Of a DNA stretch of 64,000 nucleotides, positions 17,503-25,851 are shown in pieces; position 1 is the first letter of the stretch, and each line of letters starts with the position of its first letter. The DNA is taken from NCBI RefSeq assembly GCF_004364555.1, contig NZ_SOAM01000004.1, forward strand, positions 248,001-312,000, read 5' to 3'. This DNA is from Amnibacterium kyonggiense (GTDB lineage Bacteria > Actinomycetota > Actinomycetes > Actinomycetales > Microbacteriaceae). The position numbers and the translations under genes were made by a program. The notes under the pieces are model-generated. The model worked only from the letters and a program-made list of their open reading frames with translations. It was not told the DNA's origin and made no database searches.

Positions 17503-18288
17503 TCAGAGGGTTTGCACGAGGCCGCCGTCGATCCGCAGGTCGGCGCCCGTGACATTGCCCGCCCGGCCGCCGGCGAGCAGCAGCACGAGGTCGGCGACCT
17601 CCTCGGGACGGGTGAAGCGGCCGGTGCTGAAGCCCGCCCGGGCCGCCCGGACGACGGACTCGGGGTCGACGCCGGATGCGGCGCCGAGCGTCGAGGCGAC
17701 ACCGCCGCCGCCGAGCCACAGGTCCGTCTCGACCGGGCCGGGGCTGATCGTGTTGAACCGGATGCCGGCCGGACCGAACTCCTTGGACAGCGACTTCGAG
17801 ATGTTCCAGAGCGCCGCCTTCGCGGCGGAGTAGTCGACGACGACCGGGTCCGGGAGGTAGGCGTTTACGGACGCGATCGAGACGACCGCGCCGCGGCCGC
17901 GCTCGACCATGCCCGGGAGGACGGCGCGGATCGCGCGAAGGGCGGCGAAGAGGTCGAGCTCGAAGGTCCGGCGCCAGTCGCCGTCGGACACGGCGAGGAA
18001 GCCGTCGGTGCGCGGGGCGACGGCACCCGCGTTGTTCACGAGGACGTCGACGTCGCCGAGCTCGGCCGCGCGCGCCACGAGCTCGGCCGGGCCGCCCTCG
18101 GTCGCCAGATCGACCTCGACCGGGTGCACCCGCCCGGCGTCGGCGAGCGTCTGCAGCGCGGGCGGCACCGACCGCGAGCCGGTCACCACGACGGCGCCCT
18201 CGTCGACGAGCGCGCGGGTCACGGCCAGGCCGATCCCCCGGCTGGCACCGGTCACGATCGCGAGGCGCCCCTCGAGCTCAAGATCCAC
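17503..18288 (-). CDS. SDR-family oxidoreductase
   Basis: A 261-residue classical short-chain dehydrogenase/reductase. The NAD(P) site is VTGASRGIG (about residues 13-21). DVLVNNAGA, a serine in VSIASVN and the catalytic YSAAK (Tyr and Lys 4 apart) follow, then the PG motif ISPGPVETDLW. A basic residue after the Rossmann strand (GSRSV) suggests NADP(H). The C-terminus GNVTGADLRIDGG is typical of the family. Its substrate is unknown. The GTG at 18288 has TACGGT 6 nt upstream. The hydrolase downstream may share its transcript. Confidence 0.87.
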   Translation of the reverse strand: MDLELEGRLAIVTGASRGIGLAVTRALVDEGAVVVTGSRSVPPALQTLADAGRVHPVEVDLATEGGPAELVARAAELGDVDVLVNNAGAVAPRTDGFLAVSDGDWRRTFELDLFAALRAIRAVLPGMVERGRGAVVSIASVNAYLPDPVVVDYSAAKAALWNISKSLSKEFGPAGIRFNTISPGPVETDLWLGGGGVASTLGAASGVDPESVVRAARAGFSTGRFTRPEEVADLVLLLAGGRAGNVTGADLRIDGGLVQTL

Positions 18289-18294
18289 GTCGCG

Positions 18295-18300
18295 ACCGTA
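18295..18300 (-). promoter_or_regulatory. -10 element for the leaderless SDR gene
   Basis: Minus-strand TACGGT, six bases (CGCGAC), then the GTG at 18288. Confidence 0.5.
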
Positions 18301-18375
18301 GGACCGCGCCGCCGGCGCCGGGGAGGCCGCCGTTCTCCTAGCAGCGGCGCACCCACCCGGGCAGAGACGCCGAAG

Positions 18376-18428
18376 TGCTCACGCTTCGTGCCGCATGATC
18401 GTCCATCAGGCGGCACGAAGCGTGAGCA
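18376..18428. repeat. Palindrome family B, copy 2; probable ptsI terminator
   Basis: 24-nt arms (18376-18399 and 18405-18428) pair with one mismatch around a 5-nt loop. The arm TGCTCACGCTTCGTGCCGC matches the element after sdhB except at one base. It begins 10 nt after the ptsI stop (reading the minus strand). Confidence 0.85.
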
Positions 18429-18438
18429 AGTCGGGCAG

Positions 18439-20103
18439 TCAGGCGGAGGCGGGGACCTTCGCGACCTCGGCCGCCGCGGCGCGCGCCGCAGCCGCGCTCG
18501 GGGCCTTCAGCGCGGCGGCCGCGCGGGCCCTCGCCTCGTCCAGGGTCACGGTCAGCAGCTCCGCCCGCACGTCGGCGAGCGCCGCCGGCGTCATCGACAG
18601 GCTCTTCGCGCCCAGGCCGACGAGGACGACCGCGAGGGCCGGGTCCGCCGCGGCCTCACCGCAGATGCCGACGCTCTTGCCCGCTTCGGCGCCGGCCTTC
18701 CCGACCTCCGCGACGAGCCGGAGGACGGCCGGGTGCCACGGGTCCTGGAACGCGGCCACGGTGCCGAGCAGGCGGTCCGCCGCGAGCGTGTACTGGGTGA
18801 GGTCGTTCGTGCCGATCGACACGAAGTCGGCCGACTCGAGGATCTGCGGGGCGAGCAGGGCCGCGGAGGGCACCTCCACCATCACGCCGGGCGTCTTGAT
18901 GCCGAGCTCGCGGGCGAGCGCGGTGAAGTACTCGGACTCCTCCGGCTCGGACACCATCGGGGCCATCACCCAGAGGTCCGCCTCGGTCGCCTCAGCGGCC
19001 TCCGCGAGCGCGGTGAGCTGCTCGCGGAGGATGTCCTCGTGGACGCGGAGCACCCGCAGGCCGCGGAGGCCGAGCGCCGGGTTCTCCTCCTCGCTGTCGT
19101 TGAGGAAGGACAGCGGCTTGTCCGCACCGGCGTCGAGCGCGCGCACGACGACCTTCTTGCCCGGGAAGGCCTTCAGCACGGCGACGTACTGCTCCTTCTG
19201 CTGCTGCACGGTCGGCGCCGACTTCGAGTCGAGGAAGAGGAACTCGGTGCGGAACAGGCCGACGCCCTCGGCTCCCAGCTCGACCGCCTTCGCCGCGTCC
19301 TTCGCGCCGCCGATGTTCGCGAGCAGCTGGACCTTCGTGCCGTCGCCGAGCGCACCCGGCGTGATGGGAGCGTTCGCCGCGGCCTTCCGCTCCTCGATCG
19401 TCCGCAGCGTCGCGGCGACCGTCTCCTCGCTCGGTTCGACCTCCACCGTGCCGGCGCCCGCGTCGACCACGACGACCTGCCCGTCCTGCAGCGAGTCCGC
19501 CGCGGAGACGCCGACGATCGCCGGGATGGAGCGCGAGCGGGCGAGGATCGCCGTGTGCGACGTCGGGCCGCCGTCCCGCGTGATGAGCGCGAGGACCTTG
19601 TCGAGGTCGAGCAGCGCCGTGTCGGCCGGCGCCAGGTCCCGCGCCACGAGCACGAACGGGGTGTCCGAGTCGGGCACGCCGGGCGCCGGGACGCCGGTGA
19701 GCTTCGCGATGATGCGCTGCGCCACGTCGCCGAGGTCGGCGGCGCGCTCGGCCATGTAGCCGCCGAGCCCCACGAGCATCACCTGGAACTCGAGGAACGC
19801 CTCGTGCACCGCCCGCTGACCGGTGCGGCCGGACCGGATGCGCGCGACCACGTCGTCGACCAGCGTCGGGTCCTCCGCCATCAGCGCCTGCGCCTCGAGC
19901 ACGCCCTGGGCGTCGCCGCCTGCGCGGTGCCCGCGCTCGACGAGCTCCGCGGCGACCTGCTGCAGCGCGGTGCGCGTGCGGGCGACCTCCGCGTCGAGAT
20001 CATCGGGCCGCTCGCCCTCCGGCGGCTCCGGCAGCGGATCCGGCATGCGCCGCACCGGCCCCGTCGCGAGCGCTCGTCCCACACCGATCCCGTTCAACGC
20101 CAT
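18439..20103 (-). CDS. ptsI: Phosphoenolpyruvate-protein phosphotransferase (enzyme I)
   Basis: A 554-residue general PTS enzyme I, transferring phosphate from PEP to HPr in the cytosol. The phosphorylated histidine is H183 in GGPTSHTAILARS. The C-terminal PEP-binding barrel shows GVGLFRTEFLFLD, FVSIGTNDLTQYTLAADR and the catalytic cysteine in GICGEAA. The ATG at 20103 follows a GAAGGAG ribosome-binding site about 7 nt upstream. The N-terminus is somewhat short (554 residues against the usual 560-575) and the C-terminus Ala-rich. No HPr or EII gene lies in the window. A palindromic operator overlaps its predicted promoter. Confidence 0.95.
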   Translation of the reverse strand: MALNGIGVGRALATGPVRRMPDPLPEPPEGERPDDLDAEVARTRTALQQVAAELVERGHRAGGDAQGVLEAQALMAEDPTLVDDVVARIRSGRTGQRAVHEAFLEFQVMLVGLGGYMAERAADLGDVAQRIIAKLTGVPAPGVPDSDTPFVLVARDLAPADTALLDLDKVLALITRDGGPTSHTAILARSRSIPAIVGVSAADSLQDGQVVVVDAGAGTVEVEPSEETVAATLRTIEERKAAANAPITPGALGDGTKVQLLANIGGAKDAAKAVELGAEGVGLFRTEFLFLDSKSAPTVQQQKEQYVAVLKAFPGKKVVVRALDAGADKPLSFLNDSEEENPALGLRGLRVLRVHEDILREQLTALAEAAEATEADLWVMAPMVSEPEESEYFTALARELGIKTPGVMVEVPSAALLAPQILESADFVSIGTNDLTQYTLAADRLLGTVAAFQDPWHPAVLRLVAEVGKAGAEAGKSVGICGEAAADPALAVVLVGLGAKSLSMTPAALADVRAELLTVTLDEARARAAAALKAPSAAAARAAAAEVAKVPASA

Positions 20104-20143
20104 CGCCCGTCTCCTTCGCCGTGGCCGTGTCGGACAGTCGATC

Positions 20144-20173
20144 AGTGTAGGACCGTGGTTGTCGAGGACAACC
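20144..20173 (-). promoter_or_regulatory. ptsI promoter overlapped by a palindromic operator
   Basis: On the minus strand TTGTCC (20166-20171) and TACACT (20144-20149) are 16 bp apart and fit a sigma-A promoter, with about 35 nt of leader to the ATG. A perfect inverted repeat GGTTGTC-GAG-GACAACC (20157-20173) covers the -35 box. Its arms suit a dimeric repressor such as a GntR or ROK regulator; the identity is an inference. Confidence 0.55.
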
Positions 20174-20229
20174 GTGCGGGCTTCGCCGGCGCCCAGCGCG
20201 CTCCCACCGCGACGGCAGCGGTCGCTCGG

Positions 20230-20235
20230 TAGCCT
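20230..20235 (+). promoter_or_regulatory. -10 element for the leaderless yihY-like gene
   Basis: TAGCCT, six bases (CGCGGG), then the GTG at 20242. Confidence 0.5.
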
Positions 20236-20241
20236 CGCGGG

Positions 20242-21495
20242 GTGAGCTACTCGCGCGACGATCAGGGCGTCCGCGACGAGGCGGCACCGGTCCGCGCCTC
20301 GGGTGCGCAGGAGGACGCCGCGCCGCGCCCCACCGGCATCGCCGGGCTGATCGACCGCGTCTTCAAGCTGCGCCCCGTACGCGTCTTCTTCCACTACGCC
20401 GGCGACAACGGGCCGCTCATCGCGTCCGGCATGACCTACCAGGCGTTCTTCGCGCTCGCCGGTGCGCTCTGGCTGTCCTTCGCGCTGCTCGGCTTCGCGC
20501 TGCGGGGGAACCTCGCGCTCCAGGCGAGCGTGTTCGGCGCGATCAACCAGTTCCTGCCGGGCCTCATCGGGTACGACATCGCCGGCACGCAGGTCCAGGG
20601 CGCCATCGACAGCGCGGCGCTGCTCGAGAACTCGTCGCTCTCCTGGTCGAGCGCGATCTCGCTGCTGATCGTGCTCTGGACCGCCGTCGGCTTCCTCGCG
20701 ACGCTGCGCACCGCGATCCGGATCATGTTCGGCCTGCCGAACGAGCAGGGGAACTTCATCCTCCTGAAGCTCCGCGACCTCGGGTACACCGTCGCGTTCG
20801 GCGCCGTCGTGCTGCTGACCGCCGCGATCACGGTGCTCAGCAACGCCGCGCTCGACGTCGTGCTGAGCCTGCTCGGGCTCGGGCAGGCCGGTCCGGTGCA
20901 GCAGGTGCTCACGGCGGCCGTCGCACTCGTGCTGCTCGCCGCGATCGAGACCGCCATGCTCGCGGCGGCGTTCCGCATCCTCTCGGGCATCCCGGTGCCG
21001 CACCGACGGCTGTGGGCCGGGTCGCTGCTCGGCGGCGTCGCGCTCGCCGTGCTGCAGACGCTCGCCTCCACACTCCTGCACTTCGGCACCAACAACCCGG
21101 TCATCAAGGGCTTCGCGGTCCTCGTGGGCCTGCTCGTCTTCTTCAACATCGTCTGCCAGCTGATCCTCCTCGCCGCCGCGTGGGTGGCGGTCGGCATGCT
21201 CGACGCCGGCATCGACGCCTCGTCGCTCTCGCCCGACCAGCGGGAGAACGCGGAGGCGCAGCGCCTCGAGGACGCCCGGCGGCTCGTGGCGCGCGCGAAC
21301 CGGGAGGCGCTCGAGGACCGCCTCCGGAACGCCCGCGGGCTCGCGCGGTGGCGCCTGTCGCGGCAGCTGCAGCGCGAGGTGCGGGACGAGGCGCGACGGC
21401 GGCAGGAGGTGCCGACGACGAGCGAGTACCGGGAGGCGCAGCAGCGCACGGGCGACAGCTCCCCGGACGAGCGCCAGGTGGAGCGCGCGGGCTGA
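20242..21495 (+). CDS. YihY/BrkB-family membrane protein
   Basis: A 417-residue integral membrane protein of the YihY (Virul_fac_BrkB) family. About 45 cytoplasmic residues precede six hydrophobic helices. The family stretch HYAGDNGPLIASGMTYQAFFAL lies before the first long helix, and NNPVIKGFAVLVGLLVFFNIVCQL near the end. The last 90 residues are strongly charged (Arg/Glu-rich: ARRLVARANREALEDRLRNA) and probably helical in the cytoplasm. The family is widespread and its function is still unsettled despite the old name ribonuclease BN. It is divergent from ptsI. Confidence 0.87.
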   Translation: MSYSRDDQGVRDEAAPVRASGAQEDAAPRPTGIAGLIDRVFKLRPVRVFFHYAGDNGPLIASGMTYQAFFALAGALWLSFALLGFALRGNLALQASVFGAINQFLPGLIGYDIAGTQVQGAIDSAALLENSSLSWSSAISLLIVLWTAVGFLATLRTAIRIMFGLPNEQGNFILLKLRDLGYTVAFGAVVLLTAAITVLSNAALDVVLSLLGLGQAGPVQQVLTAAVALVLLAAIETAMLAAAFRILSGIPVPHRRLWAGSLLGGVALAVLQTLASTLLHFGTNNPVIKGFAVLVGLLVFFNIVCQLILLAAAWVAVGMLDAGIDASSLSPDQRENAEAQRLEDARRLVARANREALEDRLRNARGLARWRLSRQLQREVRDEARRRQEVPTTSEYREAQQRTGDSSPDERQVERAG

Positions 21496-21506
21496 TCCTC
21501 CTCACT

Positions 21507-21578
21507 CGCTGCCGGGGCCTTCCGCTGCATTCCGGGCAGTGCGCACGGCCGATCGTGCAGCGGGAGGCCCCGGCAGCG
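21507..21578. repeat. Long palindrome after the yihY-like gene; probable terminator
   Basis: 23-nt arms (21507-21529 and 21556-21578) pair with a single mismatch around a 26-nt loop. It lies 12 nt after the stop. Its sequence differs from palindrome families A and B. Confidence 0.8.
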
Positions 21579-21619
21579 GAGGGTCCGGCGGCGGTGCGCA
21601 GCGCGGCGGCGCCTGCTCG

Positions 21620-21625
21620 TAGGGT
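21620..21625 (+). promoter_or_regulatory. Possible -10 for the exonuclease III gene
   Basis: TAGGGT lies 8 nt before the GTG at 21634. It also covers an alternative TTG start at 21625, which argues against that start. Confidence 0.4.
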
Positions 21626-21633
21626 TGAGGACC

Positions 21634-22473
21634 GTGGCGCAGCAGACGGTGAGACTGGCGACCGTCAACGTGAACGGCGTGCGGGCGGCGTTCCGGAAGG
21701 GCATGGGCGCGTGGCTCGACGGCCGCGGCGTCGACATCCTCGCGCTGCAGGAGGTGCGCGCCGAGACCTCCGACCTCGAGTCGCTGCTCGGCCCCGAGTG
21801 GAACGTCCTCCACGACGCCGCGACCGCGAAGGGCCGCGCCGGCGTCGCGATCGCGTCCCGGGGGAAGGCGCAGATCCACCGCGTCGCGATCGGCGAGGAG
21901 GACTTCGACACCGCGGGCCGCTGGCTCGAGGCGGACTACGCCGTGGGGGACGAGGTCGTGACCGTCGTGTCGGCGTACGTCCACTCCGGCGAAGCGGGCA
22001 CGCAGAAGCAGGTCGACAAGTACCGGTTCCTCGACGCGTTCGAGGCGCGGCTGCCAGAGCTCACCGCCCACAACCCCCTCGCGGTCGTGGTCGGCGACCT
22101 GAACGTCGCCCACCGCAGCCTCGACATCAAGAACTGGAAGGGCAACCTGAAGAACTCCGGCTTCCTGCCGGAGGAGCGCGCCTACTGGGACCGCTTCGTC
22201 GGCGCGGAGGGCGACGCGGACTACAACGCGGGCGGCGGCCTCGGCTGGGTCGACGTCGGCCGCCGCGCGGCCGGCGAGGTCCAGGGCCCGTACACCTGGT
22301 GGTCGTGGCGCGGGCAGACGTTCGCCAACGACGCGGGCTGGCGGATCGACTACCACCTCGCCTCCCCCGCGCTCGCGGAGCGGGTCGACGCGGTCGTCGT
22401 CGATCGCGCGGCGACCCGCGAGGAGCGATGGTCCGACCACACGCCCGTGGTCGTCGACTACCGCGTCGGCTGA
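21634..22473 (+). CDS. xthA: Exodeoxyribonuclease III / AP endonuclease
   Basis: A 279-residue exonuclease III-type enzyme for base-excision repair. Motifs in order are LATVNVNGVRAAF, LALQEVRAE (metal-binding Glu), a YVHSGE region, VVGDLNVAH (Asp/Asn pair), WVDVGRR, and WRIDYHLAS with the terminal SDHTPVVVDY (catalytic His-Asp). The GTG at 21634 is preferred to an in-frame TTG at 21625 because the latter falls inside a -10-like hexamer. It is followed by trpS after 42 nt, so read-through is possible. Confidence 0.93.
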   Translation: MAQQTVRLATVNVNGVRAAFRKGMGAWLDGRGVDILALQEVRAETSDLESLLGPEWNVLHDAATAKGRAGVAIASRGKAQIHRVAIGEEDFDTAGRWLEADYAVGDEVVTVVSAYVHSGEAGTQKQVDKYRFLDAFEARLPELTAHNPLAVVVGDLNVAHRSLDIKNWKGNLKNSGFLPEERAYWDRFVGAEGDADYNAGGGLGWVDVGRRAAGEVQGPYTWWSWRGQTFANDAGWRIDYHLASPALAERVDAVVVDRAATREERWSDHTPVVVDYRVG

Positions 22474-23523
<1,050 letters not shown>

Positions 23524-23559
23524 GCCGCCCCGCGACACGAACGCGCAACACGGGGCGAG

Positions 23560-23565
23560 CAGGAT
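23560..23565 (+). promoter_or_regulatory. -10 element for the leaderless DAO-type gene
   Basis: CAGGAT, six bases (GACGGC), then the ATG at 23572. The spacing is identical to that of the other candidate leaderless genes. Confidence 0.4.
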
Positions 23566-23571
23566 GACGGC

Positions 23572-24672
23572 ATGAGCATCAGCGCGGACATCGCGATCAT
23601 CGGCGGCGGCATCGCCGGGCTGTCGCTGGCCGCGGCGATCGGCGACCGGGCGTCGACGGTCGTGATCGAGGCCGAGCCGGAGCTCTTCCACCACACGTCG
23701 AGCCGTTCCGCGCAGCAGATGCAGCCGACCTACGGGCCGGCGCCGGTGCGCGCGCTCACGACCGCGTCGATCCCGCTCGTCGAGGCGCGCGCCGAGCGGG
23801 CGGGCCGAGGCGTCTACGTGCCGCGACCGCTGCTCTGGCTGCACGCCGACGAGGACCGGTCCGAGCTCGAGCACCTGCTCGCCACCGTGCCCGGGCTGAC
23901 GCCGATCGGTGCGGACGAGGCGGTGCGCCTCCTGCCGCCGCTCAAGCGCGACCTCCTGGTCGACGCGGCCGTCGACCTCTCCGCCGTCGAGGTGGACGTG
24001 CCGCTGCTGCTGTCCTGGTACCGGGAGGACGCGCTCGCCGGCGGCACCGAGCTCGTCACCGGTGCGCGCGTCACGGCCGCCGAGCGGGCTGGCGACGTGT
24101 GGCGGCTGACCGCGGGCGCGACGACGGTCGAGGCGCCGGTCGTCGTGAACGCCGCGGGCGCCTGGGTGGACCGCGTCGGCGCGCTGCTCGGCGCCCGGTC
24201 CCGGGGCCTCACGCCGAAGCGCCGCACCGTCGCGGTCGCGCCGCCCTCCCGCCCGATCGACCCGGGCTGGCCGATGGCGGCGGACGTGGCCGACCGGTTC
24301 TACTTCCGGCCGCGGGGCGAGGCCGTGCTGGCGTCGGCGCTCGAGGACGTCGTGAGCGAACCGGAGGACGCGCAGCCGACCGCGGACGTCGTCGCGACCG
24401 TCCTGGAGCGGGTGAACGCGGTCACCGATCTCGGGCTCGGCGCGCCCGTCACCACCTGGACGGGGCTGCGGACCCTCTCCCCCGATGCGTCGCCCGTGGT
24501 CGGGTTCGACGGCGAGGTCGACGGCCTCTACTGGCTCGCGGGGCAGGGCGGGTACGGGATCCAGACGTCGGCGGCGCTCGCGGCGGTCGTCGCCGCGGAC
24601 CTGCTCGGGGCCGACCACGGCCTCCGCGGGCTCGACGGGGTGCTCGCCGATCTCTCCCCCGCCCGGTTCTGA
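23572..24672 (+). CDS. FAD-dependent oxidoreductase (DAO family)
   Basis: A 366-residue flavoprotein of the D-amino-acid oxidase/glycine oxidase superfamily. The FAD fold is IIGGGIAGLSLAAAIGDRAS near the N-terminus. A Ser/Arg-rich TSSRSAQQMQPTYG stretch follows, then VVNAAGAWVDRVGALLG, and late TGLRTLSPDASPVVGF and GLYWLAGQGGYGIQTSAALA, which are typical of the C-terminal FAD part. Substrates could be D-amino acids, glycine or sarcosine-type amines. Nothing in the neighbourhood fixes the substrate. No signal peptide. Confidence 0.85.
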   Translation: MSISADIAIIGGGIAGLSLAAAIGDRASTVVIEAEPELFHHTSSRSAQQMQPTYGPAPVRALTTASIPLVEARAERAGRGVYVPRPLLWLHADEDRSELEHLLATVPGLTPIGADEAVRLLPPLKRDLLVDAAVDLSAVEVDVPLLLSWYREDALAGGTELVTGARVTAAERAGDVWRLTAGATTVEAPVVVNAAGAWVDRVGALLGARSRGLTPKRRTVAVAPPSRPIDPGWPMAADVADRFYFRPRGEAVLASALEDVVSEPEDAQPTADVVATVLERVNAVTDLGLGAPVTTWTGLRTLSPDASPVVGFDGEVDGLYWLAGQGGYGIQTSAALAAVVAADLLGADHGLRGLDGVLADLSPARF

Positions 24673-24707
24673 CCCGCCGGCGCGCGGGACCGCGCCGAAC
24701 AGCTGCC

Positions 24708-25577
24708 GTGGATGAGGCGGCGCTCGGGCTCTCGCGCGTCGTAGTCCCGACCGCGGCGGGGCCCGTCGTCGCCCGCGTCGGCGCGGGCGACGACGAGCGC
24801 GGGCTCCTCCTGATCCACGGCGCCGCCGGCTCGTGGCGGGCGTGGATCCCGATGCTGCGGGAGGCGGCGCGGGCCGGACGGCCGCTGCCCCGCGTGGCGG
24901 CGGTCGACCTGCCGGGGTGGGGCGAGAGCCCCGAGCCCGTACGGCCGCTCGACGCGGGCGCAGCGGCGGAGGCCGTCGTCGCCGTGGCGCGGGCCGTCGG
25001 CGTCACGCGCTGGACGGTCGTCGGTCACTCGCTCGGCGGCGTGGTGGCGCTCGAGATCGCCGTCCGCGAGCCCGACCGGACCGAGCGCGTCGTCCTCGTG
25101 TCGCCGACGGGCCCCGCGGTGCTCGACGCCATCCGCCGACCGGTCCGGGGCGGCGTCCGGCTGCCGTGGTTCGCCGGGATGCTGCTCGCGATGCGGGTGC
25201 TCAGCGCCCTGCCGGGCGGCGGGCGCCCACTGCTGCGCGCCCTCGGTCGGACCGGCGCGCTCGGCGTCCTCGCCGGCCCGCTCTTCGCCGATCGCGCCGG
25301 GGTCGACCCGCAGGTGCTCAGGGACTTCGGCGAGGAGACCCGCCCGGCCGCGTTCGTCCGCGCCGCGCGCTCGGCCGCTCGGCTGCGGCTGCCGTCGGAC
25401 GCGGTCCGCTGCGCGGTCCGGTCCGTGCGCGGTGGCCGCGACCGCTTCATCGGCGCGCGCGACGCGACGGCGTTCGCCCGCGTGCTCCCGGGGTTCCGCG
25501 AGACGGTCGTCCCGGGCGCGGGGCACTTCGCGCTCGCGGAGCGGCCGGAAGCGGTCCTCGCCGTGCTCGACGACTGA
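24708..25577 (+). CDS. Alpha/beta hydrolase
   Basis: A 289-residue alpha/beta hydrolase. The oxyanion region LLLIHGAAGSWRAW, the acidic VAAVDLPGWGES, the nucleophile elbow VVGHSLGGV and the C-terminal VVPGAGHFALAERPE (catalytic His) form the complete pattern. A hydrophobic cap (LPWFAGMLLAMRVLSALPG) lies after the core strand. The GTG at 24708 is the first plausible start after the preceding gene (35 nt). Specificity is unknown. It directly precedes the riboflavin riboswitch without visible functional connection. Confidence 0.8.
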   Translation: MDEAALGLSRVVVPTAAGPVVARVGAGDDERGLLLIHGAAGSWRAWIPMLREAARAGRPLPRVAAVDLPGWGESPEPVRPLDAGAAAEAVVAVARAVGVTRWTVVGHSLGGVVALEIAVREPDRTERVVLVSPTGPAVLDAIRRPVRGGVRLPWFAGMLLAMRVLSALPGGGRPLLRALGRTGALGVLAGPLFADRAGVDPQVLRDFGEETRPAAFVRAARSAARLRLPSDAVRCAVRSVRGGRDRFIGARDATAFARVLPGFRETVVPGAGHFALAERPEAVLAVLDD

Positions 25578-25627
25578 GCGCCGCGTCCTGAGGACCGCCG
25601 CCCCGCGCGGGCTGCTGGCCGCCGGCG

Positions 25628-25633
25628 CTACAC
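25628..25633 (+). promoter_or_regulatory. -10 element of the riboflavin operon
   Basis: TACACT lies about 12 nt before the first bases of the FMN riboswitch, so transcription would begin almost at the aptamer's first stem. No good -35 box is seen. Confidence 0.5.
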
Positions 25634-25639
25634 TCCGGT

Positions 25640-25778
25640 CAAGCACGTGCTCCGGGGTCGGTGGAAGTCCGAACCGGCGGTCAAAGTCCGCGAACCCGCT
25701 CGACCCGCGAGGGTCGGCCGGGCCGATCCGGTGGAACTCCGGAACCGACAGTCACAGTCTGGATGGGAGAAGCACGAG
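25640..25778 (+). promoter_or_regulatory. FMN riboswitch (RFN element)
   Basis: The conserved FMN aptamer segments appear in order: GCTCCGGGGTCGGTGGAAGT, then CGAACCGGCGGTCAAAGTCCG, a variable arm, GATCCGGTGGAACTCCGGAAC, CGACAGTCACAGTCTGGATG and GGAGAAGCAC. The closing stem pairs GTGCT (25646-25650) with AGCAC (25771-25775). About 75 nt of very G+C-rich sequence separates it from the ribD ATG and can fold into hairpins, but there is no U-run. Control of translation or Rho-type termination is therefore more likely than intrinsic termination. It should shut down the rib operon when FMN is abundant. Confidence 0.95.
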
Positions 25779-25851
25779 GGCGATCCGCGCGCGGACCGCC
25801 CCGCGGCGCCGTCCCGCGACCCCCGGAGCACCCGGACGAGGACAGGGACGC

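Noticed and set aside
18439-20103. A complete PTS locus around ptsI
   Set aside because: No HPr (ptsH) or EII gene occurs in the neighbourhood; only enzyme I is present.
21625-21633. TTG start for exonuclease III
   Set aside because: The codon overlaps the -10-like TAGGGT, so transcription would start after it; the GTG at 21634 is preferred.
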